Below are positions 10,761 to 21,853 of a stretch of DNA of 64,000 nt, in pieces. The notes beneath the pieces were generated by a model. That model did not search any database and was not told the origin of the DNA. It saw only the letters and a program-made list of their open reading frames with translations. This DNA comes from Adineta steineri (taxonomy: Eukaryota > Rotifera > Eurotatoria > Adinetida > Adinetidae). The stretch lies in NCBI GenBank assembly GCA_905250115.1, contig CAJNOI010000005.1, positions 558,001 to 622,000 on the forward strand, read 5' to 3'. The first letter of the stretch is position 1. Every line of letters begins with the position of its first letter. Made by a program: the position numbers and the translations under genes.

Positions 10761-13700
10761 AATTTGTTACTATAGAAAGAAGAAAAAATTATAGTGCATT
10801 TTTCTTTTATAAAAATCCTAATTATTCCTTCTTTTTTGTCCTTATATCTATATATAGGTTAAATAAAACTAAACACCCTCAACTACGTACCTTACCAAAA
10901 AAACACGAATGCACGTAATCTGTTGATCACGCTAACAATTTACGCAATAGATTAATCAAAACTTGTCATAAGATCTTTGCGTAAAATAATTTTAGTTATT
11001 TTATCTAAAATAATAGTAAATTTATATTAGCATGTAGAAACAATTTATACTGTAAACAAAAAAAAAAGGTTTTCTCAACTTTCATTCATCAAAGTTAAAA
11101 GAACTCTTGAAATATTATTTATGCATTATGATAAATAAAATACGAGATAAATTTAAAGATATTATATGAGAAAAGAAATTTATCTTTATCAAAAAAAAAA
11201 TGCATTCCTTCAACAAATGATATATCAACTAAATGATGCCTAGAATAACAAAACTGAACTACTTATTATATATATGTAACTCACAAAAATAATAATTATC
11301 AACGAAGAAATCCGTTGAATCATATAAAAACATATAATGATCTTTCTCATAAGTATTCTAATGTAAAAGTAAACTTTGTACTTGATAATGAAATCCTATC
11401 CATTCTTATATTGATGATACTTCTTTAGAAACCTATTCATGCAAGTACTCAAACGTAGTTGTAGCAATTAATTGTGCCACGATAGATATTCACAAACACA
11501 TTCTATTAACATAATCCACAAAACAAAAACAGGAGATAGATTTTTAAGAGATAGCAGAAAAAATAATTAAAAAAGTAAATATTTTGACCTAATAACCTAC
11601 ATACTCTAGTTGATTCACAACATTTTGCAAAAAAGGAAGTATATTGTCTTGTTATTATCATGTAACTGACATACAATTATCAACGATGAATTCATCAGAT
11701 ACGCACCCAGCAACATTAACGTAAATTACTTAGAGTATTTCCAACAGATGATATATCTCATTATATAATAATTTGAACTGAAAAAAAAGAATCAACTATC
11801 AAATTGAAAACCTTAGTACATCATTACTCTAACATGAAAAGATATTGAATACTTTTCATTTAATCGAGTGTTATACTCATTGACGTTTATCTTACCAAAA
11901 CTTTTCTATAGTGTTTCTGAAACTTAGATACGTTTTCTGTTGGGAAAAATCGTTTCCTGAACATATAACTAAATTCTTTTGTAATATTAAACAAAAGATC
12001 AATCAATTTGAATGTTAATATCTAATTTTCTACATTAGATTAACAAAAAAAGGAACTTAATGGTATATTTAATAAAAAGGAGATGAAGATTTTAACATAG
12101 ACTAGACATAGCCAACAGTAAAAAAATTGTTAGATACTTTTACATAACTAAATTTTAATCTTTTTACATCAAACATTTTCACAGTATATATAATAATAAA
12201 AAAGTTATTTTCAAATACTCTATTTATAATTATAATCAGTTAAGAAATTAAAAAAATGTAGACTATACAATTTCGTTAAAAGTTCTTAATTGGATTTATA
12301 ATTTAGTACTTGTTGTGAATAGAAAAACTATTACAGAATGAACTATATGATCTTTAAAAATTATCAATACGATTGAAATTACATAAAAGATTGTTTCAAA
12401 CATATCTACATTTTTTGAGATAGAAATTTAAAACTATAATAATAGAATTTTATTGTCACCTATCAAGATCAATTGTAAATATCTTGAATATAATTGAAAA
12501 TAATGAGATATAATATGATATGACTGTATACTAAATTACAGAAAATAGTAAAAGATGACGATCTACAATTCTTACTTGTCGTTTCCATCAAGTATCACAA
12601 TTATATTTCGAACTGTATATAAAATATTATAGAGTATAAATAAAAGATCAAAGATAAAAAAATGTGTCTAGATAATTGAAAATATTGTTAGAAATTCTCT
12701 TTTTTTTAATATGCTTGAAGTATTTTCCAGACTATACATATTATATGTTGATTTTCTCACATTTCAAGCTTTTTTTCTTGTTTACTATATCAAATATTAA
12801 TAAATTTTTCATATACAAAGTATGCAATACCTACTAGCCATCTGTTCTATCCCTAGAAATCCATTCGACTATAAAATAGATAAGTATTTCCAGCTCATAA
12901 ATACAAATAGAAAAGTGTAAATTGACCTCACGAATACAGCTATATATGTCAAATAATGAGTATTTGTATTTTTAAATTTATGATTAGATTCTAATCAGGT
13001 TTTATTCCACCGTCTCGTCAAAAAAAGAAGGCTTTTGATCTTTCCCGAAGCATTTCTTACACTTACTGATATTATATAGATTATGAACGTGTCTAGAAAT
13101 GAATAAACACAAGCAATAATAATAAGAAAAAATATTATTGAAACAAAACAAGAAGAAACAGGATGAAAATTCTTTTATTCATTCGAAATCCGGAATAAAT
13201 TAGCTGAAAGAATGTCACACAAGAATAATCTAAAAATAGTTAGAACTTTCTACTATGTTATTGTTTTTTTGTTTCTTTAGATCTATGAAAACTAATTTAT
13301 ATAATTTAATCAAGAAATCTTTCTGATGTAATATTGATGTTTAGAAACTATAATTTATTATTCAGTATGAATATTAAACAAAACAAATAGAATAATTCTT
13401 TCCAATGCAATCTCTTAATTTATGATCTATTGATTAAAATCTTATGGGAATATATCAAAATAAAGAAGAAAAAAACTATGAACAAGTAATGCTATATTTT
13501 TATTATGAGAACAAAAATGTTTTTTTTATACTTAGAAAATGAAATTTGATTAGTAACTGTGGTTGCGTGATTATGTTGAGCTTGACACTACCATTTATCT
13601 TTACAAAAATAATGATAAATATACATGTTAATATCTATAGAGAAAAACAGTATCCGATCCAGAACTTTCTGAAGGGGGTGCGGTTCAACAAGGGAGGAAC

Positions 13701-13940
13701 GGATATAATATAATTTCAGTCAAAACAACAACGAACAAGTGCATCTTTTTCCTAGTTGTCTTTCTTTTTTTTTTATAAAAATACACCAGAAGAAAAAAGA
13801 AACTAAAATGATTATCATTCATCTAGACTATTGAAAATCCATACACCAATATCAGTCTAATATCAATAGGAACTATTTTTCTCAAAACCTAAACAAATCA
13901 TCATATAACATTCAACAATCCGTTCAAAAAGTATATAATT
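10761..13940. other. Long AT-rich intergenic region
   Basis: More than 3 kb with no supported gene, RNA gene or clear repeat on either strand. It is mostly irregular A/T-rich sequence. The less AT-rich segment near 13655-13700 has no assigned role. Confidence 0.5.
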
Positions 13941-13945
13941 AGGAG

Positions 13946-14131
13946 ATTTATTAATTAATAATATACCTGGTCAAATAACATTTACTGATAAAGTTAATTT
14001 ATGGTATACAATACGAGATTTTCTTGAGAGTAGAAAAAATATAACTGAAAATAATATTCAAACATTTCTTCCTATGATATTTATTCTTGATGGTGAAAAT
14101 GATTCGAGTGAATTCTTCCGTCTTTATAAAA
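13946..14131 (+). pseudogene. Orphan coding-like exon
   Basis: An open stretch in the local codon style reads LINNIPGQITFTDK then VNLWYTIRDFLESRKN and ends FFRLYK followed by a good donor (AGTAAGTA). It is preceded by an AG acceptor-like site. No partner exon with similar quality was found within several hundred bases upstream or downstream, so this looks like a relic or isolated exon of a gene I do not recognise. The exact left boundary is uncertain. Confidence 0.4.
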
Positions 14132-15283
14132 GTAAGTACAAAACAAAAAAAAAGACTTTATATAATTAAATCTTCATTTTACATTCTTTTTCTCATCTCA
14201 TGCTTTCTGTAGAATTAACTTCGAAGCCGTTTCTTTTTATAGGCTTAGTTAAAAAAAGATTCATTTAACCATTCATCGATGTTCCATATTGATTCAATTA
14301 GCTTTATTTTCGATAGGCTCATATAATTTCAACATTCTATTATTGCTTATTCCCGACAACACGCTGGCTATAAAAGATCTGGTAAAAAATCATCAATTTT
14401 TCTCCACTATAAAAACATGATAAAATTGAAAACATTTTGTAAGTATTTACCTGTCACGCTACAGAGGTTCTTCAAATTTCATCTCGTTTGTTGACGTAAA
14501 AATTTGAAATGACTAAATTAATTGCTTTAGTCGTCTACCACTATTATAATCATCAAACAACTGCTGTCGACATATTTAGTAACGGAATTTCTTTGACACG
14601 TCATACTTTACAACCGTTTTTCGTAAAATTATGTAATATCTGATCGGTTTACATTTTTCATTTAAATAAAATCATTGATGAAATATAATTTTGATAATTA
14701 AGTTATTTCTCATAATTACAGTTAGACGATGTAATGATTCCCAATCTAAAATAAAATCATCAGTTTTTAATTGTTAATGCATATGCGGTACTAGCATACT
14801 TAATAAAAATGTAGACATGAATATTTTATTATATAGAATACTATTATTATGAGTTTTATTATCGCAGAACATGCTTTTTTGTTATGAATTTGATATTATT
14901 CTTATGAATTTGTTTTTTTTTCTTTCATTCAATATTTTTTCATACTAAAGAGTATGTTAAAAGCAATATAGCATAAACTTCCTTTCAGTTCTTATTGCTT
15001 TATCGATCCATAACTGAATTGGATATTTGAAGAGCAAAATCGAGATAATATTGTTTAGAAAATAAACCTTTCTCAGTCTTCGTCTGAAAGACTTTGTCAG
15101 AAAGAATATCAATATTTGTTATCATAATATTTTTTTTTGAACAGTCATTTTGACAACAAGTTTTTAACAACGTAAAGATCAATAGAATACTAAAATCAAT
15201 CTGTAGATCATGATGGAAACGAAGTAAACGATGGAAATAGAACATTAGAAGAAAATTACAAATTTATGTGGCAATCTGGAGGA
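14132..15283. other. Spacer without recognised gene
   Basis: AT-rich sequence between the orphan exon and the first telomere-like block. The open frame at 15000-15245 (minus) lacks splice partners and similarity and is not called. Nothing else was recognised. Confidence 0.45.
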
Positions 15284-15380
15284 AGGGTGTGGGTGAGAGT
15301 TCGAGTGTAGGTGTGGATAGGGGTGGCTGTGGGTATGTTTTTGTTATTCAGTATTCACACCCACCCAGATCTACTCACGC
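15284..15380. repeat. Telomere-like T/G-rich and C/A-rich paired block A
   Basis: A T/G-rich strand run (GGGTGTGGGTGAGAG to GGCTGTGGGTATG, 15284-15337) is followed after about 18 bp by a C/A-rich run (CACACCCACCC, then CTACTCACG). The two halves are imperfect reverse complements and could fold. TGTGGG units resemble the telomere repeat I recall for Adineta vaga. It lies 118 bp beyond the stop of the SET gene. Confidence 0.6.
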
Positions 15381-15497
15381 GGTTAATAATGTACACAGCA
15401 GTAGTTTGCTTCGTTTTATCTCTTATAAGTTCATTTTAAAAAATAAAGTTTTATAAATCATTCTGAAAAAAAAATAACGACGTAGTGATACTGTTCT

Positions 15498-17753
15498 TCA
15501 ATCGTTAATAGAAGGATAAGTTTTGTTGCGTATTTCTTCCTCATTGTCTGTTCCCATTTCGCGAATGCAGCGTTCACATCTACAAACAAAGCCATAACTA
15601 GTTTGAAAGAGCTGTTGCCGTTTTATGACGGAATGATCGGGATCAATGTAGCTAATGAACACCTGCTGATGTTTTTCAATCCCTTCTTTGCATGCGACAA
15701 TTACTTGACGAGCGTACCTGTCCCTAATAAAAATAGAATTGGGAACACATGAATGATTGAAAAAACTGCTGAAAGGAAATAACATTCCATTTGCTGGCTT
15801 TCCCGGTGCCTTGTACTCTCCAAACACGTTGCATACCAATTTATTGCTGAGTGTGTAATATACCCAGAAATCAAATTTGGTAATATCATGATATGGACAC
15901 AGTCCTAATATCTTGAGCATATCCAAGTATAGATAGAATGCATTATGAACATCCCAAGGTGCTTCTTCTTTAATGCCTTTTGTCAGATATTTTACAACAG
16001 ACATCTCGAGAGGATGCTGATTACTTTGAACAGCCATCGCCAAAACACGCAAGAGAAGCAGATGGTTTAAACTGCTACACGAAATACCTTTGGCAACAAA
16101 TGCTAAAATATCAGAGATGTCGCGACCACATAAGGCTTTATGGAAAGTCTTTATTGCTGATTCGTAACACCGAACACAGCAAAATCGTTCTCCACATTCG
16201 TTACATGTTGCCTTCTTTGTTTCACTTGGTGTGCTCGTGGAGGCTGATAGAACATTATTGCAGTAGTTGCACTTTGGACCATACAAACCGTTGTTGATAA
16301 GAATCCCAGGCTCGTCTAGAATACGTTCTCTAGGCTTAATTTTCTCTCTGGTTATAATACCCAACTGAGGTCTGCTGGTTCCAGAAGACGATTCTGTAGA
16401 GACAGTATTGGAGTTGAAAAGTGCTGGATTATTGGGCCTGTAAAAAATTAATTAGGGTTAGTGGCGGCGCTGGCCCATTTCACTCTACGAAAAAAGGGGT
16501 TTTACCGAAGCTTTCACAAATGTTCTCTAAGATATAGAGAATCTGACAAGTCGGTTTCCATATTTACCAAACATTTAATGGTTTCTGAGTTGGGTACACC
16601 TTCGGAACCTTCTAATGCAAAACCTTTTTAGGTTTCGTAGACGAAAAAAAGAGTTCTATAGGAAAAATATGAGACCTTGAAAGTTTTGTATTAACTCGTG
16701 ACGATTTCGTACTGAATTCTAAACCTTAATATGAAACTCCCAAAGTCTCGTATTTTACCTACGGGACCCTTTTTATGGTCTATAAAACCTTTTTTAGGTT
16801 TTATAGTAGGAAGTTCTGAAAGTGTACCCAACTTAGGAACCATCAAGTTTTTGGTAAATACGAAAACCGACTTATCTTGAGGGTGAATGTGGAGTGGATG
16901 TGTGTGTGGGTGTGAGTGAGAGTGAAAAGAATAGTACCTGCACTCACCACATTCACATCTACATCTACACCCACAGTCACACTCATCTTCTCACTCAATC
17001 CCTGACCAAGCCCGAGCTCGAAAGCCTCCATCGGGACTCAGGCTCGGTACATCCCTAAGTGCAAAGGCTGCATAAAATAAAGATAATTTTTTAAAGTGGT
17101 AGTGAGAGAACTTACATTTGAGCAACCATTAATTTTGGAGCGATTGGCTCAAGCATAGTATTAAGTTCTTTCAGCTGATTTTCAATATCATTTTCTGTAC
17201 AAAACGGTTCAAAATCATCCCATGGATATTTTGTCACACGCATGGTACCTAAATTTATGATGTAGTCAACACTGACTCCCAATGAATTACTTTGTCCAAT
17301 GAATTTATTACGTATCTCATTTGTTTTCGCTTCGAATAAAGCTTTTTTCTCGAGAAGGGTTCGACGAGCTTCAGCATTGAGCAAGTGCGTGTTGGTTAAC
17401 AATCGACGAATGAAATGTAATGCTGTTTCAAAACTGTTCAAACTTTCAGCAGCAAGAAGACAACTGTATAATATGTCAAGTTTTAGGAAAACTGAATCGT
17501 TACGGTCGTCTACAGATAAGGTAGTCTTGGCAAGTTTATCATCCAAGAGCTGAACTCCGCGAGCAGCATCGGTAAATGCTAACTCTGGATAGCCAAGCTT
17601 CAGATGAGCAATAGATCGGTAGTTCCATAATTTACCATCAAACGGATCCAAAGCAAGTGTTTGGTTGATCAGTACACGTGCTCCGAGATAGTCCTCAGAC
17701 CCAAGTAGTTCTCGAGCACTCTCTAAGAGCTGATCGACCATTTGGGTAGCCAT
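15498..17753 (-). CDS. TPR-MYND-SET protein lysine methyltransferase (SMYD-like)
   Basis: Two exons, 17753-17116 and 16437-15498, join in frame (AT|G) to give 525 aa. Exon 1 codes for tetratricopeptide-like helices (VDQLLESARELLGSEDY, LDPFDGKLWNYRSIAHLKLG). Exon 2 has the split SET/MYND arrangement: GIITREKIKPRERIL at the SET start, a zinc-binding MYND stretch (CNYC, CNEC, CCVRC, FHKALC), then the SET core FSSFFNHSCVPNS, VFISYIDP, and a post-SET CRCERC cluster. NHSC and the Tyr of ISYIDP are the cofactor and catalytic residues of SET lysine methyltransferases. Substrate is unknown. Codon use is much more balanced in C and G third positions than in neighbouring genes. The 678-nt intron (17115-16438) carries an inverted-repeat element and a telomere-like block. 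TPR plus SET/MYND is frequent in fungi as well as in animal SMYD4-like proteins, so acquisition by transfer is possible but unproven. Confidence 0.85.
16545..16875. mobile_element. Foldback/MITE-like element in SET-gene intron
   Basis: Arms of about 55 bp, 16545-16599 and 16822-16875, are near reverse complements: the left arm runs AAGTCGGTTTCCATATTTAC to GAGTTGGGTACAC, the right arm mirrors this from GTGTACCCAAC to CGACTTATC. The interior is itself partly palindromic (AAAACCTTTTTAGGTTT near 16620 and again near 16786). No transposase frame is present. A telomere-like block follows directly on the right. Confidence 0.75.
16881..16996. repeat. Telomere-like T/G and C/A paired block B
   Basis: T/G-rich run 16881-16924 (GGGTGAATGTGG, TGTGTGTGGGTGTGAG) and C/A-rich run 16941-16996 (CACTCACCACATTCAC, CTACACCCACAGTC). 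GTGAATGTGG and its complement CCACATTCAC are shared exactly between the halves. It sits inside the SET-gene intron, adjoining the foldback element. Confidence 0.65.
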
Positions 17754-18264
17754 AACGAAAGTTTATATACTTGAAAAAAATTGTACTTGCAGTATCAACT
17801 ATAATCTCTACTGCTTGCTGTCGGTAAGTGTCTATTGCTCATTCAACTAAAGACCAATATGAGTAATGTAATAATGTTTTCCTAGTGAAGCTGTTATAAG
17901 TAGTTAGATACTTACTATTTGATCAAATATCTATAAGCAAAAAGCAATGATTACAACAAAAAATAGTTTTTACCCTTCTTAATCACCTTTTTCTCTTTCA
18001 TCACTGCACATTGCACAATGGGAAAACAGCTGATTATTGATTAGACTTGATTAGGAATGATGAGGAAGATAATTAGAAGGGCAGCTAATAATGTCTAAGC
18101 ATGTGCCGAAATTGAGTTTCTCGGTCTTGTTACTCGTAAAATTATGAGTTTGATTGTTTCGTCATGAAAAGCTTATTCTGAGAGACCAGAGGCATCGAAG
18201 AAAATCTGACAACAGGTTTCCAAGACTAAGAAATCTGATGAATTTATTTAATCTTGAGTCATTT

Positions 18265-18352
18265 GAGGGTGGGTGTGCATGTAGGTTTATGTAGATGAGT
18301 GAATGTGGTTAAATGTGAGATTGATTAAGTTCCTCACATCTACGCCCGCTCC
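18265..18352. repeat. Telomere-like T/G and C/A paired block C
   Basis: T/G-rich run GAGGGTGGGTGTGCATG to GAATGTGG (18265-18308), then a C/A-rich run CTCACATCTACGCCCGC (to about 18350). As in block B, it is preceded by a CTTGAG motif. Confidence 0.5.
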
Positions 18353-19132
18353 AAGCGCCGCTGACGATTGGCTAACTCTTTCTGCTAAGTTCATATTTCA
18401 TGTAATAGTAAAGATAAGCGCTGCACACAAGACTGCAGTGCGCGCATTAGTCTTTATAACTTACGAGTTGTTACTGCAATGCATAATGGTGCTTTCAAAA
18501 ATTGTTATAACTGAATCTGTTCTGTAGAAGTCTCTATTTTTGCGCAACTCCTTTTATTCTGCGTTTTGATAGTAAATAGAGATAAGAAACAACATTTTTT
18601 CTAACACGAGAAAAGGCACGACATATTAGAAATACACGTTATTAGATTCTTCCAATAGCGTAGCTCTGAAAGTTGTATTTCATGGCACAAAGGCGAAGTA
18701 TACAATTCTTTTCTTGCTCTATGTCTCGAACGTCATATCTTTATATCGGGAATGTGACTGTAAGTTTTGTGTTCTCTTCTTACTTCATACACATTCATTG
18801 ATCCGGTTTCTAATGCGACGGTTGGCAGAGAAAAGAAACGCCGTCATAGAACACAAGAAAAAAAAATGGAAAAGCGCATTAATATATCTGAATGTAAGAA
18901 TAAAAGAAGACTGAATGAAATGTAACTCGATTGCTCGTCATAATTTCAACAGGAAAAAGAAATGCTTAGTTATGCGTCGCTGTCGAAACGTGTTTTCGTG
19001 TTCTAAAATGATTTTTTTCTTGAAGAACAAATAATTTGAAGGCGACAATATTTTTGAACTGAGATTTTCTTGCAGAAAAATAATTTTTTCGTTGTAGAAA
19101 GTGTATCTGTATACTAATGTCAAGTGTCTGTT

Positions 19133-19193
19133 CGTGGATGTGGGTGTGGGTGTCGGTATGAGTATAGAAAGAGGTCAAGCACACCCACACCTT
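19133..19193. repeat. Telomere-like T/G and C/A paired block D
   Basis: GATGTGGGTGTGGGTGTCGG (from about 19137) is followed 16 nt after the T/G-rich run by GCACACCCACACC. GGTGTGGGTGT is complementary between the two halves. Contains two tandem TGTGGG units. Confidence 0.6.
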
Positions 19194-19460
19194 CAAAAAT
19201 ATACATTGTTAGACTTTTATTTTTAGTTTTCTATGTCCTAAAACTATTCAATTATTAATCAATTGTGATTTTAATGTTAATGCAGTCGATGAAGAAGGAT
19301 ATATACTTTTACATATTCTTTTTCAAACAATTTTCGATTTCGAATTGCCAATCGTAGAAAACATATTTTTAAATTCAAATAAACTTCATCTAGACTATAT
19401 GAATAATAAATTATGAAAAATATTTATCTCAAAACTTAATAAAAAACATAAATAATAAAG

Positions 19461-19560
19461 NNNNNNNNNNNNNNNNNNNNNNNNNNNNNNNNNNNNNNNN
19501 NNNNNNNNNNNNNNNNNNNNNNNNNNNNNNNNNNNNNNNNNNNNNNNNNNNNNNNNNNNN
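19461..19560. other. Assembly gap (100 N)
   Basis: Exactly 100 N, a placeholder length, so the true distance is unknown. It removes the 5' part of the first DPY30 copy. Confidence 1.
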
Positions 19561-19676
19561 CTGTTGTACCTATACTTCTTCAAGGTATGTCACAACTTGC
19601 ACGTGATCGTCCAGCTAAACCTATTGAACATTTGGCATTATATTTACAACAAAACAAAGAAAAATATGGCGAATAA
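19561..19676 (+). CDS. DPY30: DPY30-like protein, copy 1, 5' end lost in gap
   Basis: Only the C-terminal 37 residues remain, starting VVPILLQGMSQLARDRPAKP and ending NKEKYGE. This is the Dpy-30 dimerisation motif. It differs from the downstream copy at roughly ten of 37 positions, too many for simple allelic variation. Whether the gene is complete cannot be seen because its start lies in the gap. The two copies are head-to-tail, with the stop of this one 221 bp before the ATG of the next. Confidence 0.85.
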
Positions 19677-19896
19677 TATGTTAATGATTATACATATTTA
19701 TCGGTCTTGTTCATATTGTCAGATTTCTGTAGAACATCTAGATATTATATGCATTTAGTCATGTTTATGTAATATTCTTCTTTTGTTTTTTTCTTCTGAC
19801 ATTTTAAACAAATCTACTTAGTAGGATAAACTTTTTATGTCATGTTTTTTTCTGCTTCAGATTAAATTCTTACATATATTTAATTAAAATATTATA

Positions 19897-20274
19897 ATGT
19901 CGGAAGTTTCAGGCGAAAATCAACAAGCACCAGCTAATACAGGTAGTGAATCCGGTGAAAAAAGTGTTGTAAGTACAACATCAACTGAACAAATGGAAGC
20001 TCAACCAGCAACTGAATCAGGTGAACAACAAACATCAAATGAAAAAACAACTACATCTGCTGATACAACAAAGGAAAATAATACAAATTCGCAACAATCA
20101 GGTGAAAAAACTAAAACAGATTTATCAACATTACCAACACGGGCTTATCTTGATCAAACTGTTGTACCAATTCTTCTTCAAGCAATGTCTCAACTTGCTA
20201 AAGAACGACCTGCTAAACCTATTAGTTTTCTCGCTGAATATTTACTTAATCATAAAGAAAAATACAATGAATAG
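19897..20274 (+). CDS. DPY30: DPY30-like COMPASS subunit, copy 2
   Basis: Single exon, 125 aa. The first 80 residues are Ser/Thr/Gln/Glu-rich and look disordered. Residues about 84-125 form the Dpy-30 motif: [19 protein letters not shown], then [20 protein letters not shown] and a short tail. DPY30 dimerises and binds the ASH2L helix in MLL/SET1 (COMPASS) H3K4 methyltransferase complexes in the nucleus. Length is close to the usual 99-aa human protein plus an extended N-terminus. A 3' splice-like site (TTCTGCTTCAG) about 40 nt upstream suggests a UTR intron or trans-splicing. Confidence 0.93.
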   Translation: MSEVSGENQQAPANTGSESGEKSVVSTTSTEQMEAQPATESGEQQTSNEKTTTSADTTKENNTNSQQSGEKTKTDLSTLPTRAYLDQTVVPILLQAMSQLAKERPAKPISFLAEYLLNHKEKYNE

Positions 20275-21853
20275 ACAAAAAAAAATGAATATGATTTAAA
20301 AAAGAAGAATATGACAATATCATATTTAGACATTTTTCATTGTCGATTGTTCGGTTTTTTTTACTATTGTTCATTATTAGACTTCTCTTTCTCTTTCTTT
20401 TTTTTTCTTTTTCTTTTTCTTCCTTCATAACTTTATTTGTTGTGTTTCAAAAACATTCGTCGTCTAGCACTGTTCATTATACTCTTCCTCAAGAAAAAAA
20501 GAGAATAAAAAAACAAACATACAAAAAATAATAATAGATATCGCAGCTTAATAATTTGGAAAAAAAACAAAAATTGTTATCATTTTTGAATTTATAAGAC
20601 AAAATAATTGCAATTCATGGACATATTTTTATAATACTATATACAAGAGTAAATTAAGATAACGATATGAGATAAGATACTTGAATATCAACGAGTAAAT
20701 TTTATGAAACAAACAGAACATTTCTTTTCAAAAAGAAATTTCAATTCTTAAGCAAACTGAAATAAAATGACTTTTGTCAGTCAAAGTAAATGCGAAAGAT
20801 CTATTGCAAGTACCTATGTTGGTACGTCCTTGTTGAAGTTTATTGAATTAATCATATAATACTGATCAGAGAATCATCAAGCATTATACTCATTGAAATG
20901 TTTCAACAACAAAATATCGAATATATAACGGTTATGACTCAACAGAATTAAAAATTATTTTGTTAACTTATTTAAAACAGTTTTATGCCTGATACATGAG
21001 CATGACAAGGAAAATACGTATATATATAAAGACAAACTCTTTCTAAATATATTTCATCAGACAATAAAACTAAATTTTGATAAAAGATTGATTTTTTGCT
21101 AACATCTATGATATAGATGACATTGTATCATATCATTTCAGGAAAAATCAATGCAAAGCTTTAGTGTGTCGTTTTCAACTAAACGTTCATAAGAGTATGT
21201 TAAGTATCAATACGAATAAATCTTAGAGCCATCACTCATATATCTATACGACTAAGTGAAAGTTGAAAGATAAAGGGACACATTAGAAATTTATAGGCAT
21301 TGCGTAAAGACACAATATATGCACTCTATAATCTTCGATATGTTACATAGAATTGTACTGTAATATAGATAGATAAAATATCTAGTAATAAATTTCGCAT
21401 TTTTTATTGCTGATTACAGGAGCTTATCTTTTATTCTGTGAGAAAAATATACATACGCTTTGATCTTAAAATCAATATTGAGATAATTATTAATTATTAA
21501 AGATAATTTTTATTTTTACATTTATCGAATGAATTTTTTTTTCTCGATTGCATTAAAGCACTTAGATAAAACAAATACAGATAAATAATTCGAATGAAAA
21601 ACACATAAATACAAAGATGAATTACGATTTATTTTAACAGAAATCAAAAGCAAAAAGAAAAGGCAAACACCGTATTATTCTATATATAGAATATAGCAAT
21701 TTAAATATAGACAAAAAATTGGGACTTCAAAATTGTAGATATGAAACATGATATTATCGATAGATTTAGCTTATTTTATGACAAGAAACAAAATGTGTAG
21801 AATAATATATGAAATTAAGGACGGAATAAAATATTAAAAATAAAGTATTTTAT
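20275..21853. other. Convergent intergenic region
   Basis: About 1.6 kb between the stops of DPY30 and RAP1GAP. It begins with T/C-rich low-complexity sequence (20380-20430) and continues AT-rich. No gene, RNA or inverted repeat was recognised. Confidence 0.5.

Larger units (their letters stand above)
17754..19460. other. Spacer with repeat remnants up to the assembly gap
   Basis: About 1.7 kb upstream of the SET gene. It carries telomere-like blocks C and D (listed separately). A stretch near 18200-18225 (AATCTGACAACAGGTTTCCA) resembles the outer left arm of the 16.5-kb foldback element, so a second, decayed copy may be present next to block C. No gene was recognised. Confidence 0.5.

Noticed and set aside
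15000-15245. 81-codon open frame on the minus strand
   Set aside because: Mixed composition but no recognisable motif, no splice partners, and surrounded by non-coding sequence.
16450-16462. TTAGGGTTAG, vertebrate-type telomere repeat
   Set aside because: Only one and a half units; chance occurrence is likely. The TGTGGG-type blocks are much longer and repeated.
19561-20274. The two DPY30 copies as alleles joined by misassembly
   Set aside because: Protein difference of about a quarter is too large for alleles, although ancient homeologues cannot be excluded without long reads.
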